Positions 8,867 through 18,028 of a stretch of 39,276 nucleotides of DNA are shown piece by piece. The notes below the pieces were generated by a model that saw only the letters and a program-made list of their open reading frames with translations, had not been told where the DNA came from and did no database searches. Location: assembly GCA_016764435.1 (NCBI GenBank), contig JAESRX010000066.1, positions 1 through 39,276 of the forward strand, in the 5' to 3' direction. Numbering within the stretch: the stretch's first letter is position 1; every line of letters starts with the position of its first letter. The DNA comes from Flavobacteriaceae bacterium. Lineage in GTDB: Bacteria; Bacteroidota; Bacteroidia; Flavobacteriales; Flavobacteriaceae. Made by a program: the position numbers and the translations under genes.

Positions 8867-9621
8867 TATTTTTTAAATTTTTGGAGGGCCTGTTTAGTGA
8901 AGTCGGAGAGTACGAGCTTTCCACTAATTACAGCGCGTTCTTTTAATAAGGTTTCCCAATGCGCGGTACCTTCCCAAAGTACGGCTTTTAATTCCGTCAA
9001 AGCAGCGGGATTATAGGCCACTATCTTTTCTGAAAATAACTGGAGTTCACGGTCCATTTCTTTAATGTTTTCATAGACATGGGTGTAGAGTCCTTTCTTT
9101 TGTGCCCAATAGGCGTTTTGCCAATGCGTGGCATCCATGGCAAGTTCACTAAAGGCTGCAATGCCCATTTTTCGTTCCACGGCTGGAGCAATGACAAAGG
9201 GTCCTATCCCAATGGTAAGCTCAGAAAGTTTAATAGAAGCGGCTTCGGTCGCAAAGCAATAATCACAAGCTGCGGCCAATCCTACGCCACCACCAACTGC
9301 TTTTCCTTGAATGCGTCCTATAATAAGTTTGGAGCAATTTCGCATGGCATTTATCACATTGGCGAAGCCCATAAAAAAAGCAGTCCCCTGTGTTTCGTTT
9401 GAAATAGCTGTTAACTCGTTAAAAGATGCGCCCGCACAGAATGCTTTTTCTCGCTCACTCTTTAAGATAATTACCTGTACTTTTTCGTTGTTACTTAACT
9501 CGTTAAACGCTTTACTGAGGCGTTCTAGTAGGTTCGAAGGAAATGAATTGCTCGCGGGGTGATAAAACTCAATGCTGGCAATTCCATCCTGAATTGACGT
9601 GTATAAACTTCCATTTTCCAT
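8866..9621 (-). CDS. Enoyl-CoA hydratase/isomerase family protein
   Basis: A 251-residue crotonase-fold protein. The oxyanion-hole segments are FCAGASF (61-67) and GKAVGGGVGLAAACD (106-120). Of the two catalytic glutamates of classical enoyl-CoA hydratase, the second is kept (Glu134 in KLSEL), while the first aligns with Gly114 in GGGVGL. The reaction may therefore be isomerisation or another crotonase reaction rather than standard hydration. The substrate is presumably an acyl-CoA in fatty-acid or branched-chain amino-acid breakdown. It starts 3 bp past the MATE gene stop, so the two are in one operon. Confidence 0.85.
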   Translation of the reverse strand: MENGSLYTSIQDGIASIEFYHPASNSFPSNLLERLSKAFNELSNNEKVQVIILKSEREKAFCAGASFNELTAISNETQGTAFFMGFANVINAMRNCSKLIIGRIQGKAVGGGVGLAAACDYCFATEAASIKLSELTIGIGPFVIAPAVERKMGIAAFSELAMDATHWQNAYWAQKKGLYTHVYENIKEMDRELQLFSEKIVAYNPAALTELKAVLWEGTAHWETLLKERAVISGKLVLSDFTKQALQKFKK

Positions 9622-9624
9622 GGT

Positions 9625-10965
9625 TTAAAGGTACTGCTTTTTGACTAGATATCGCTTTCGAAATTTATAGATGAGTATCCCTGCGCGTAGGCACATCCAA
9701 ATAGTGAAGGCCATCCAGATTCCATGCAATTTAAATCCAAAGTAATCCGCGATTAAAAGGGTAGGGATAAATCCAAAAAAGGTGGCTAGCAAGAGTAAGT
9801 TTCGTAAGGTGACCGCTTCAGCAAGTCCTTTAAAGATTCCATCAAAAACAAAGGCAACAGCATTTATGGGTTGCATAATTAACACGATCCAAAATACGGC
9901 GTAGAAGGCTTCTAATACGGCGGGATCTTTTGAAAACATCCGGCCTATGGGTTCGTAAAGAAGGTAGCAAATACCAGCGAGAATCAGGGCTATAAAAATG
10001 CTATATCTGCTTAGTTTGAGCCCTAAATTCCAGATAGACGGATAGTCTTTTTCACCCAATAATTTTCCCGAGACAATGTTTCCTACACTGGCATATCCGT
10101 CAATAAAGAAGGCGAAGAATAACCATATCTGAAAGGCCATGGTTTGTGCCGCAATGTATTCGTTTCCGTAACTTGTGGCGTAGGAATTGGCTAAGTACAA
10201 GGCCAAATTTAAAACCGAAGCTCTTATAAATAAGTTAAAACTAATGCTGAGCAATCGTTTTATCTCCTTGTTAAAAGGAAGTACTAATTTTAAGGAGAAG
10301 GGTGTTTTTTTAATCACTAAGACTAAGGTGAGCACTGCCATCACACTTTGTGCAATTACACTTGCCCAAGCCGCCCCTTTAATGTGCATGGGAGCGATAA
10401 GACCCTCAATTCCGAATACCAAGGCGAAATCCAATCCTACATTTAATACGGCGCCTACAATGCTTATGATCATGGGCCAAAACGTGTTTTGCATTCCTCT
10501 AAAAATACCAAATGAAGAAAATATAAATAAGGTAAGAGGCAATCCTAAGGCCCGTATTTTATAGTATTCTACGGAGTAATTAAGGATGATGCCGCTGGCA
10601 TTGTACAGCGCAAATATTTCATCGATAAAAAAGATAGTGACCGCATAAATAAAAACACTTAAAAATAAATTAATCACAATAATTTGTGCGGGTAGTGTGG
10701 CTATTTCATGGAGTTTTTTTGCCCCTAAATACTGCCCGATAATGGCGGAAATAGCAGACCTGGTTTGGGCTAAAATCCATACCAATGCGGAGATAAAAGA
10801 TCCAGCAAGTCCTACGGCAGCTAATGCCTCTGTTGGGTTTTCTTGGATGTTCCCTACGATGGCCGTGTCTGTGATGGATAATAAAGGTTCTGCAATTCCG
10901 GCAATAATAGCAGGAATGGCAAGTTTATTTATGGATTTAAAATTGATGGTGGTTTTTTTGTACAT
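9625..10965 (-). CDS. MATE family efflux transporter
   Basis: A 446-residue integral membrane protein with about 12 hydrophobic segments in two similar halves, typical of multidrug and toxic compound extrusion proteins. Family features include the N-terminal IPAIIAGIAEPLLSITDTAI and the mid-protein GAVLNVGLDFALVFG. It belongs to the DinF-like branch by overall look. It would export cationic drugs or metabolites in exchange for Na+ or H+, and a sodium-pumping NQR is encoded elsewhere in the window. It sits between the GNAT gene (8 bp gap) and the enoyl-CoA hydratase gene (3 bp gap). Confidence 0.92.
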   Translation of the reverse strand: MYKKTTINFKSINKLAIPAIIAGIAEPLLSITDTAIVGNIQENPTEALAAVGLAGSFISALVWILAQTRSAISAIIGQYLGAKKLHEIATLPAQIIVINLFLSVFIYAVTIFFIDEIFALYNASGIILNYSVEYYKIRALGLPLTLFIFSSFGIFRGMQNTFWPMIISIVGAVLNVGLDFALVFGIEGLIAPMHIKGAAWASVIAQSVMAVLTLVLVIKKTPFSLKLVLPFNKEIKRLLSISFNLFIRASVLNLALYLANSYATSYGNEYIAAQTMAFQIWLFFAFFIDGYASVGNIVSGKLLGEKDYPSIWNLGLKLSRYSIFIALILAGICYLLYEPIGRMFSKDPAVLEAFYAVFWIVLIMQPINAVAFVFDGIFKGLAEAVTLRNLLLLATFFGFIPTLLIADYFGFKLHGIWMAFTIWMCLRAGILIYKFRKRYLVKKQYL

Positions 10966-10973
10966 GAGGGTGT

Positions 10974-11501
10974 TTAGGAAAGCGGATTAGAGGCGTTGAG
11001 GTGTTGTTTTTCTAAGCAGTAAAAGGGCGCATTACTCTGGGCGGGTAAATAAATTTCTCCACGGTGCTCGTAGCCTCTTTTACTGTAAAAACGTTGGTTT
11101 CTTTCGTTTTGACTAAAAGTATCTAAACGGATGCTATCGTACTGATGGGTACGGGCATAGTTTTCTGCAAAATCCATGAGCTTTTGGGCATGCCCTTTTC
11201 CTTGCTCTTGTGGATCCACGGCTAAACGGTGAATATAAAGTGCTTTGTGATGCTCGTTTTTCCAGTGGATGGCGTTGTATTCTTCGTCTTTTAAGGCGCT
11301 TAATACAATGGTTCCTATTATTTTTTTATCAGATTTTAAGAGGTATAATTGTCCGAGTTGTATGTCTTTTTCTATAATTGCTAAAGATGGGTATTGGTCA
11401 TTCCATTGATATATATCCTGTTGTTGTAACTCCATTGCGCAGCATTTTAAAAGGTCCAGAATTGCTGGGCAATCCGTTTTTTTTGCTAAAATAATCAACA
11501 T
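10974..11501 (-). CDS. GNAT family N-acetyltransferase
   Basis: A 175-residue protein with the GNAT acetyl-CoA-binding motif A, LYIHRLAVDPQEQGKGHA (88-105), where QGKGHA is the pyrophosphate-binding loop. Motif B follows as NQRFYSKRGYEHRGEI (135-150). The acceptor substrate cannot be predicted. It is the first gene of the minus-strand run ending with tex and is divergent from the universal stress protein gene across only 81 bp. Confidence 0.85.
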   Translation of the reverse strand: MLIILAKKTDCPAILDLLKCCAMELQQQDIYQWNDQYPSLAIIEKDIQLGQLYLLKSDKKIIGTIVLSALKDEEYNAIHWKNEHHKALYIHRLAVDPQEQGKGHAQKLMDFAENYARTHQYDSIRLDTFSQNERNQRFYSKRGYEHRGEIYLPAQSNAPFYCLEKQHLNASNPLS

Positions 11502-11582
11502 ATTTTTTTACAGGTTAGAAATCAATAAATAATTTTTGTAGCTTCGTATTACGTTAGCCAGAACAAATGTAACAAATGCTTT

Positions 11583-12377
11583 ATGAAAACAATTCTAGTT
11601 CCAATAAAAACCATCAAAAGAAGTAGTGTCATGTTGCAATACGCAATTGATTTCGCTTCAGCAATAGACGCCTCCTTAATCGTATTACATGCTTATGGAG
11701 AAATTAGAATGGCAAATACCATCACAAAGGTGGATGATGCTATGAAATTTTTAGCCATTGAAGATCTACAGTTGTTTGTAGCCTCCATGGATGTGAAAAA
11801 TGTAGACATCCGTCAAGTGTGCAGCAAAGGAAATATGTTAGATTGTATTTGGGAGTTACAGCAAAAAGAAGAGATTGATTTAATTGTAGGAAAAACACGT
11901 ACAAATAGACGGAATCAACAGCTGTATATCGGGAAATTTACGGGGGATATGATTCAAAAAATCGATTGTCCGATTATAATAGTTCCAAACACCTATGTAT
12001 TTAAGCCAGTAGAGACTGTTTTAATGGCGATAAAGTCGGGGGTTTTAAAACGGAAGGATGTGCTATTACCTTTACAAACAATGCGTTCTAAGTTTAAGTT
12101 GACCTTGAATTTATTACAGGTAATTACTCCGTATTTAAAAGAAAAAGATTTACTAATAAATCCCGAGTTAACCAATATTTGTAGTACTTTTAAATCCTCG
12201 GAAAACGGGACAATCTTTCAGGGTGTTTTAGAACATTTGAATGCTAATTACCCAGATTTAATTTGTGTAATACGTCGGAAAAAAGGATTTTTTGAAAAAC
12301 TTTGGAAAGACAATAGCGTAAAGAAAGAAGATTTTGAAAGCAGAGTGCCTTTGTTAGTATTGCGAGGCGATGCATAA
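11583..12377 (+). CDS. Universal stress protein (tandem UspA-like domains)
   Basis: A 264-residue cytoplasmic protein. The first domain (about 1-137) begins MKTILVPIK and contains ALDFA-like and LIVLHAYGE segments, then IDLIVGKTRTNRR and DCPIIIVP, as in UspA domains. The second half (about 143-264) is a more divergent copy (VETVLMAIKSG to VPLLVLRGD). Tandem two-domain Usps are common in Flavobacteriia. The ATP-binding G-x2-G-x9-G motif is not clear, so nucleotide binding is uncertain. The tRNA-Ala gene follows 8 bp after the stop and no terminator separates them. A TAGCTTCG box near 11538 may be a variant -7 element. Confidence 0.85.
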   Translation: MKTILVPIKTIKRSSVMLQYAIDFASAIDASLIVLHAYGEIRMANTITKVDDAMKFLAIEDLQLFVASMDVKNVDIRQVCSKGNMLDCIWELQQKEEIDLIVGKTRTNRRNQQLYIGKFTGDMIQKIDCPIIIVPNTYVFKPVETVLMAIKSGVLKRKDVLLPLQTMRSKFKLTLNLLQVITPYLKEKDLLINPELTNICSTFKSSENGTIFQGVLEHLNANYPDLICVIRRKKGFFEKLWKDNSVKKEDFESRVPLLVLRGDA

Positions 12378-12385
12378 AATAAAAT

Positions 12386-12459
12386 GGGGCATTAGCTCAG
12401 TTGGCTAGAGCGTTTGGCTGGCAGCCAAGAGGTCATCGGTTCGACTCCGATATGCTCCA
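12386..12459 (+). tRNA. tRNA-Ala (anticodon GGC)
   Basis: The full cloverleaf is present. The acceptor stem GGGGCAT/ATGCTCC includes the G3-U70 pair that identifies alanine tRNA. The D arm is GCTC/GAGC, the anticodon loop CTGGCAG carries GGC at 12420-12422, and the T arm is ATCGG-TTCGACT-CCGAT. The discriminator is A at 12459. The CCA end is not encoded and must be added after transcription. It would read GCC and GCU codons. Confidence 0.97.
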
Positions 12460-12460
12460 C

Positions 12461-12501
12461 AAAAAACCGTAAATCATTAGATTTACGGTTTTTTTTTTTT
12501 T
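12461..12501. terminator. Strong terminator after tRNA-Ala, probably bidirectional
   Basis: AAAAAACCGTAAATC pairs with GATTTACGGTTTTTT around a 4-nt loop, followed by a long T tract to 12501. It terminates the stress-protein/tRNA unit. The A tract on the left also suits the convergent PorP gene. Confidence 0.85.
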
Positions 12502-12680
12502 GATCTATTCTCACCAAATGTTACGCAGTGATGTCGTTGCTAATTGTTTTGTAGTAAAATGACCCTATTTTCCTTAGGGAATGGACAGCAGATCTCCAAG
12601 GGGATATACCGTGGGTACCGAGGGGTTTAAACTAGGGATCATAAAATCTATGCGGTGGATAATGAATCCATGAGATAGGT

Positions 12681-13589
12681 TTAGAAAAAACGTGGTGAAT
12701 AGGAACGTGTACGTCCATAGTTGAACTCATAACGCATCATAAACTCATGTGAGTATAACGAAATTTCACTGACCTCTCCGATATTGTAGTCAAAGGAATA
12801 ACCTATATTTAACTGTGGTGTAATTTGAAAGCTAGACAGTGCGGCGATGGATTCTTCATTCCTATAAGCAAGCCCTAAGGTGATTTTATCATGCATCATT
12901 ATATTGGCACTGATGTCAAAACTAAATGGTGCACCTCCGACCGCTTTTAATAAGGCCGTAGGTTTAAATTTAAGATCGTCATTTAGTTGGAAAATATACC
13001 CTCCTGTAATATAATAATGCGGTTTTTTAGAGGCTTCTGATTTAGAGATATTATTAAGATATTTGGTTTCTAAGATATTAGGAACAGAGGCGCCTACATA
13101 CCAGTTATTACTGTACCAAAACATTCCAAAACCTATGGTAGGTGCAAAATGATTAAAATTTTCAATCAGTAATTCTGGATCAAAATTTGCCTTGCTAAAG
13201 TCTACTGTTAAATTATGGATCCCTGCACGCAATCCAAATTTTAATTCGGAATCATAACCTGTTTGTATCGAGTAGGAAAAGGACGCATTTGCATACAATT
13301 CACTGGTCGGTCCTATTTGGTCAGAGTAGGCAGAAAATCCTATTCCTATATTTTCGTTGTAGAGTGGTTTGTCTAGTGAGAATGATAGGGTACGAGGAGC
13401 GCCCGGTATACCCTGCCATTGAGAGCGGTAAAAAGCAACCGCGGTTAAGACATTATTAGATCCTGCGTATGCGGGATTTAAAATGAACATATTGTACATG
13501 TACTGTGTAAACTGGGGTTCTTGTTGTGCTTTTACAGAGGAAAGGGAACAACAATAAATTCCTATACAAAGAAAAATGAATCTTTTCAT
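12681..13589 (-). CDS. PorP/SprF family type IX secretion membrane protein
   Basis: A 302-residue outer-membrane beta-barrel protein. The Sec signal ends in VKAQQ, followed by the family signature PQFTQYMYNMFILNPAYAG (26-43). SQWQGIPGAPRTLSFSLDKP is the second conserved block. PorP/SprF proteins form ring-associated or cargo-specific parts of the T9SS, usually encoded beside a large type B-CTD adhesin. None is adjacent here, although one such protein ends at 1294 in this window. A -7-like TACCTTTG (minus strand, 13719-13726) suggests its own transcript. Confidence 0.93.
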   Translation of the reverse strand: MKRFIFLCIGIYCCSLSSVKAQQEPQFTQYMYNMFILNPAYAGSNNVLTAVAFYRSQWQGIPGAPRTLSFSLDKPLYNENIGIGFSAYSDQIGPTSELYANASFSYSIQTGYDSELKFGLRAGIHNLTVDFSKANFDPELLIENFNHFAPTIGFGMFWYSNNWYVGASVPNILETKYLNNISKSEASKKPHYYITGGYIFQLNDDLKFKPTALLKAVGGAPFSFDISANIMMHDKITLGLAYRNEESIAALSSFQITPQLNIGYSFDYNIGEVSEISLYSHEFMMRYEFNYGRTRSYSPRFF

Positions 13590-13718
13590 GGATGATAAAA
13601 ATGCTTAAGTACTCAAAAAACAATGAGGACTTAAAGGGTAACTTATTAGATTTTAATAGGTCTTTTAAGACCTTAAATTTTGCGAGGTGTAATGATGTTA
13701 ACTATTACAAAATCAGGA

Positions 13719-13726
13719 CAAAGGTA
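13719..13726 (-). promoter_or_regulatory. -7 box (TACCTTTG) for the PorP/SprF gene
   Basis: TACCTTTG on the minus strand fits TAnnTTTG. No TTG lies at the usual 19-bp distance upstream, so only the -7 part is supported. It would give a leader of about 120 nt. Confidence 0.4.
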
Positions 13727-13807
13727 GTTTATAAAAGTGGTTTTAGAAAAAATATCTAACAATTATTGAAACGGGAAGCTTTTCTAAACGAAGCCGCGTT
13801 GTGTATA

Positions 13808-13846
13808 AAAAAACCGATAATCCTTTTTAGGAATTATCGGTTTTTT
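13808..13846 (-). terminator. Terminator downstream of metG
   Basis: AAAAAACCGATAAT and ATTATCGGTTTTTT form a 14-bp stem extended by CC/GG, with A and T tracts on either side. On the minus strand it follows the metG stop by about 30 bp. Confidence 0.75.
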
Positions 13847-13876
13847 AAACAGTATTTTCGGGTATCTCTCAGTAAA

Positions 13877-15937
13877 TTAACTGATTTGCTCTCCGTTGGT
13901 GCAGTTTTCTGATGATGGAGCGAGGAAACTCAATCCGCCATCGGAGGTGTCTGTCATTAATATCATTCCTTCACTTTCTACTCCACGTAATTTTCGGGGA
14001 GCTAAGTTGATTAAAACACTTACTTTCTGACCGATAATATCTTCAGGTTTAAAATGTTCCGCAATCCCACTTACGATGGTTCTGGTATCCAAGCCAACAT
14101 TGACTTTTAAAATTAATAATTTCTTAGTTTTCGGCATTTTTTCCGCTTCCACAATCGTCCCAACACGGATGTCTAACTTAGTGAAGTCTTCGAAAGTAGC
14201 GGTTTCTTTTTGTGGCTCTACGACTTTATTTGCAAGCTCGTTTAATTTTTTAGAAGCGGCTAGTTTGTCCAATTGTACTTGGATTTCTTCATCTTCTATT
14301 TTTGCAAATAACAAACCTCCTTTATTAATGGTGTGTCCAGCGGCGATTAACGTTTCTTGATTTGTTACCGTTTTCCAGGTTAAATCTGCATGCTCTAGAT
14401 GTAAGAATCCTTTTAGTTTTTCAGAAGAAAAAGGGAGTAAAGGTTCACTTAAAATAGCCAATCCTGCAGCTATTTGCAAGGCGATATTCATGATGGTCTC
14501 TACACGTATTGGGTCTACTTTTACTTGTTTCCAAGGCTCTTCGTCCGCTAAGTATTTGTTTCCTAAGCGCGCTAAGTTCATTAATTCTTGAGATGCTTCT
14601 CTAAAGCGATAACGCTCTATGGATTTAGAAATGATCGCAGGATACTCGGCTAGTTTTTCTAAAGTGGCCGTATCTACTTCTGTTAGTTCTCCTTGTGCAG
14701 GGACTACGCCGTTGTAGTATTTATTAGTCAACACAACCACACGGTTTATAAAGTTTCCGAAAATGGCAACCAACTCGTTGTTATTTCTCGCTTGGAAATC
14801 TTTCCATGTAAAATCGTTGTCTTTGGTTTCAGGAGCGCTTGCTGTTAAAGCATAACGTAATACGTCTTGTTTTCCTGGGAAATCTTCTAGGTATTCATGC
14901 AACCAAACAGCCCAGTTTTTTGAGGTTGATATCTTAGCGCCTTCTAAGTTTAAAAACTCATTTGCAGGAACATTTTCTGGTAAAATATAGCTTCCTTCTG
15001 CTTTTAGCATCGCAGGGAAAATAATACAGTGAAAAACGATATTGTCTTTCCCTATGAAGTGTACCAATTTAGTATCATCACTTTTCCAATAAGGCTCCCA
15101 GTCTTTACCCGTATTTTTTGCCCATTCCTTGGTCGAAGAAATGTAGCCAATAGGAGCATCAAACCATACATATAATACTTTACCGTCTCCACCTTCTACT
15201 GGGACAGGGATTCCCCAGTCCAAATCACGGGTGACGGCTCTCGGTCTTAAACCATCATCTATCCAAGATTTAACTTGTCCTAAAACATTGGCTTTCCAAT
15301 CGTGTTTATGGCCTTCTACAATCCATTCTTGTAAAAAATCTTGGTATTGATCTAGTGGTAAAAACCAGTGAGTGGTGGCTTTTAAACTTGGTTTATTTCC
15401 TGTAATGGCAGATTTAGGATTGATTAAATCCGTCGCGTTATGTGAAGTTCCACAGCTTTCACATTGGTCTCCATAACTTTCCTCATTCCCACATTTGGGA
15501 CAGGTTCCAATTACAAAACGATCCGCTAAAAATTGGTTCGCTTCTGCATCGTATAATTGCTCGTTGGTTTCTTCTATAAACTTTCCGTTGTCGTACAAGG
15601 TTTTGAAAAATTCAGACGCTGTTTCGTGATGGATCTTAGAAGTGGTACGCGAATAGTTGTCAAAAGTAATTCCAAAATCTTGGAAAGAACCTTTTATAAT
15701 AGCATGGTATTTATCCACAATATCCTGTGGAGTCACCCCTTCTTTTTTAGCTTTCAATGTAATCGGTACTCCGTGTTCATCTGAACCACAGATAAAGGCA
15801 ACGTCCTTACCGTTCAGGCGTAAGTAGCGCGCATAAATATCGGCAGGTACATACACACCAGCAAGGTGTCCAATATGCACAGGTCCGTTTGTATATGGTA
15901 AGGCAGCAGTAATCGTATATCTGTTAAAAGTACTCAT
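13877..15937 (-). CDS. metG: Methionyl-tRNA synthetase
   Basis: A 686-residue class I aminoacyl-tRNA synthetase that charges tRNA-Met. Visible motifs are HIGH at 21-24 ([14 protein letters not shown]), a CxxC...CxxC zinc knuckle at Cys146, 149, 159 and 162, and KISTSK at 335-340 in place of KMSKS. The anticodon-binding domain contains [14 protein letters not shown]. The C-terminal 100 residues are a Trbp111-like tRNA-binding domain ([18 protein letters not shown] to [11 protein letters not shown]), as in the homodimeric bacterial form. Length and order are normal. The gene is divergent from the LD-carboxypeptidase gene across 80 bp; TATTTTTG on the minus strand at 15960-15967 is a candidate -7 box. 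Confidence 0.98.
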   Translation of the reverse strand: MSTFNRYTITAALPYTNGPVHIGHLAGVYVPADIYARYLRLNGKDVAFICGSDEHGVPITLKAKKEGVTPQDIVDKYHAIIKGSFQDFGITFDNYSRTTSKIHHETASEFFKTLYDNGKFIEETNEQLYDAEANQFLADRFVIGTCPKCGNEESYGDQCESCGTSHNATDLINPKSAITGNKPSLKATTHWFLPLDQYQDFLQEWIVEGHKHDWKANVLGQVKSWIDDGLRPRAVTRDLDWGIPVPVEGGDGKVLYVWFDAPIGYISSTKEWAKNTGKDWEPYWKSDDTKLVHFIGKDNIVFHCIIFPAMLKAEGSYILPENVPANEFLNLEGAKISTSKNWAVWLHEYLEDFPGKQDVLRYALTASAPETKDNDFTWKDFQARNNNELVAIFGNFINRVVVLTNKYYNGVVPAQGELTEVDTATLEKLAEYPAIISKSIERYRFREASQELMNLARLGNKYLADEEPWKQVKVDPIRVETIMNIALQIAAGLAILSEPLLPFSSEKLKGFLHLEHADLTWKTVTNQETLIAAGHTINKGGLLFAKIEDEEIQVQLDKLAASKKLNELANKVVEPQKETATFEDFTKLDIRVGTIVEAEKMPKTKKLLILKVNVGLDTRTIVSGIAEHFKPEDIIGQKVSVLINLAPRKLRGVESEGMILMTDTSDGGLSFLAPSSENCTNGEQIS

Positions 15938-15959
15938 AATTTACATTGTTATTTGAATG

Positions 15960-15967
15960 CAAAAATA
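15960..15967 (-). promoter_or_regulatory. -7 box (TATTTTTG) for metG
   Basis: TATTTTTG on the minus strand, 23 bp before the metG start codon, matches TAnnTTTG. No clear -33 box is seen. Confidence 0.4.
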
Positions 15968-16017
15968 GTAAATTAGACCCCATTGTTTAATAAATAATCT
16001 ACTTTTATAAAAAATAT

Positions 16018-17058
16018 ATGCGTATGTTTCTAAAAATACTACTTTCTATGTGTGTTGTATTGAGTGTTCAGTGTCAGGGAGTGAGTCAAGAAAGCCTTAA
16101 AAAGGAGGTGGAAATGACGAGTAATGCATTGGTTTCTGATGTATTAGTGCGTCCTGCCTATTTGAAAAAAGGGGATACGATTGCTTTATTGGCACCTGCA
16201 GGGATTTTACGTGCTAAAAAAGAGGTAATCAGTAAGGCCGTAGGCGTGATGGAATCTTGGGGTTTACACGTAATGTTAGGGGAAAATATATACCGGAGGC
16301 ATGATCATTTTGCAGGGACGGATGCCCAGAGAACTCAAGATTTTCAAGCCGCCTTGGACAATCCATCCATCAAGGCTATTTGGACGGCTAGAGGAGGCTA
16401 TGGAACTGTGCGGGTTTTAGATGGATTGGACTATACAAAATTCAAGAAAAACCCCAAATGGATTATTGGTTATTCGGACATTACAGCCTTGCATAATCAA
16501 CTTCATAATTTGGGTTTTGAGACCATTCATGGAATGATGGCCGTAAATTTCTCCAGTGAACCCGAAGTGATAGAAGCCACAGTAGCAACCTTGAAAAAGG
16601 CAATGTTTGGTGAGGTGTTACACTATACTTTAGCGCCGAATATGAACAATAAAGAAGGGGAAGCAACCGGGCAATTAGTAGGAGGGAACTTGACCTTATT
16701 ACACTGCATGTTAGGTTCTGAAACTTCCATTGATACCAGTGGGAAAATACTATTTATAGAGGAAGTAGGAGAGTATGTTTATCATGTAGATAGGATGTTG
16801 CAAAGCTTAAAAAGAGCGGGGTATTTTAAACATGTAAATGGGGTGATTATAGGTGATATTAGTCGCATACGGGTCAATCCTACGCCTTTTGGTAAAACGG
16901 TGCAGCAGGTCATATTAGACAATTTAAAAGACTTGGATATTCCGGTGTCTTTTGGAATGCCAGCAGGTCATAAAGATAAAAATGTAGCACTTATTTTAGG
17001 AAGGAAAATTACATTGACGGTGAATGAAGAAGGAAGTAAGGTAATATTTGAGGACTAA
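16018..17058 (+). CDS. LD-carboxypeptidase (peptidase S66 family)
   Basis: A 346-residue protein with an N-terminal hydrophobic export signal (FLKILLSMCVVLSVQC). Whether Cys19 is lipidated is doubtful because Gln precedes it. The S66 fold is clear: KKGDTIALLAPAG, ARGGYGTVRVLDGLDY, nucleophile Ser153 in IIGYSDITAL, the catalytic Glu in GKILFIEEVGEY (248 or 249) and His318 in GMPAGHKDKNVALILG. LD-carboxypeptidases trim the terminal D-Ala from murein tetrapeptides during recycling. MccF-type hydrolysis of antibiotic conjugates is an alternative in this family. A signal peptide suggests periplasmic action rather than the cytoplasmic role of E. coli LdcA. The next gene begins 2 bp after the stop. 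Confidence 0.92.
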   Translation: MRMFLKILLSMCVVLSVQCQGVSQESLKKEVEMTSNALVSDVLVRPAYLKKGDTIALLAPAGILRAKKEVISKAVGVMESWGLHVMLGENIYRRHDHFAGTDAQRTQDFQAALDNPSIKAIWTARGGYGTVRVLDGLDYTKFKKNPKWIIGYSDITALHNQLHNLGFETIHGMMAVNFSSEPEVIEATVATLKKAMFGEVLHYTLAPNMNNKEGEATGQLVGGNLTLLHCMLGSETSIDTSGKILFIEEVGEYVYHVDRMLQSLKRAGYFKHVNGVIIGDISRIRVNPTPFGKTVQQVILDNLKDLDIPVSFGMPAGHKDKNVALILGRKITLTVNEEGSKVIFED

Positions 17059-17060
17059 AA

Positions 17061-17546
17061 ATGATAAAAATGTATAGGTATTCTGATTTAGTAGAGGAAG
17101 TAATCACTGTAATTATAGAAGGGTATAGCTCGGAAGAGGCCATCGAAAAAGTGATGCTTGGAATGAAAGGGAGCATGGCTTTTGTATCCATGTTACCAGG
17201 TGATTGGACGGAAATAATGAACAGGGCAGGGAGTAAGGCTTCTTATATTATTAGAAATAGAGAACTGCAGGGGACTTTAGAAAGGGTTCCGAAGAGAATT
17301 GTGCGGAAGTTGAGTGATACTAAAAAGCAAAAATCTTATGCCATGGGCGATGATATCTATGGAACAAAACTCACGATTAAAGAGAAAATGAAGCTGGAAT
17401 TTATGAAAGTAAATGCACTTTTAAAAAATGAATCCAAAGCATTGAATCGACTTATTAAAAAATTTGATGTGAACATTGCCAGTCCTAATGATACGCGTAC
17501 CAAGGCGTTTTATAGTTTATTGAGTGATTTGAAAGATAAAAAATAA
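17061..17546 (+). CDS. Uncharacterised helical protein
   Basis: A 161-residue protein without signal peptide or transmembrane segments, rich in Lys and predicted mostly helical (SSEEAIEKVMLGMKG, LTIKEKMKLEFMKVNALL). I do not recognise it. It begins 2 bp after the LD-carboxypeptidase stop, so it is probably co-transcribed and translationally coupled. The Met at residue 4 could also be the start. No terminator is evident after it. Confidence 0.6.
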   Translation: MIKMYRYSDLVEEVITVIIEGYSSEEAIEKVMLGMKGSMAFVSMLPGDWTEIMNRAGSKASYIIRNRELQGTLERVPKRIVRKLSDTKKQKSYAMGDDIYGTKLTIKEKMKLEFMKVNALLKNESKALNRLIKKFDVNIASPNDTRTKAFYSLLSDLKDKK

Positions 17547-18028
17547 TAGAAAAGATGGTTTTTGAGGAGTGATGGTATTAGCGAAGGCGCTACGAGATCC
17601 CTCATTATGGCTGTCAATAAATGTTGAGATTCATTCCAAGCGAAAGCGTTAAATGTAGTGCGTTTTTTATTCAAAAGTTGGAGAACCGAGTGGTTTACAT
17701 GAGTGTTTTAGCTAAAGAAGTATTTCTATAGAAGTGCTCCTGTCCTCGCAATCTATCGATGTGATGATGTGTGAGTGAATGATAATAAAACGTCAATGGA
17801 AATGGTTTTCTATTGGTTTTTAACTAAAAAATAAACATAAAAATGCATCGAGATTCTTCCTGAATCTACCGGAGAATATCCGATTTAATAAAATTTTTAA
17901 AAGGGTAGTAATTCATTTCTTATTACCCGTATTTGACTCCCCATTATTTGTTTTCAATGTAAAAAGAGATTACTAATTTCAATAGGTCCTTTTCTAAAAT
18001 GAAATAAGGACTTAAAAAAACAACAATT
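17547..18028. other. Intergenic region with degenerate repeats
   Basis: This 482-bp spacer has a different base texture from its flanks. It includes GCGAAGGCGC and AGCGAAAGCGTTAAATG segments (17580-17655) and a hairpin GGGTAGTAA (17903-17911)/TTATTACCC (17920-17928). I see no gene; it may be decayed repeat sequence. Confidence 0.4.

Noticed and set aside
8866..11501. Possible drug-resistance or biosynthetic gene cluster (GNAT plus MATE plus crotonase)
   Set aside because: The genes are common housekeeping types in a general directon with tex and queD, and no synthase or specific tailoring enzymes are present.
11502..11582. preQ1 riboswitch for the operon containing queD
   Set aside because: The leader between divergent genes is only 81 bp and no preQ1 aptamer-like pattern is visible.
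16018..17058. MccF-type microcin self-immunity protein
   Set aside because: The S66 family includes MccF, but there is no microcin cluster and a signal peptide is present, so murein LD-carboxypeptidase is the better call.
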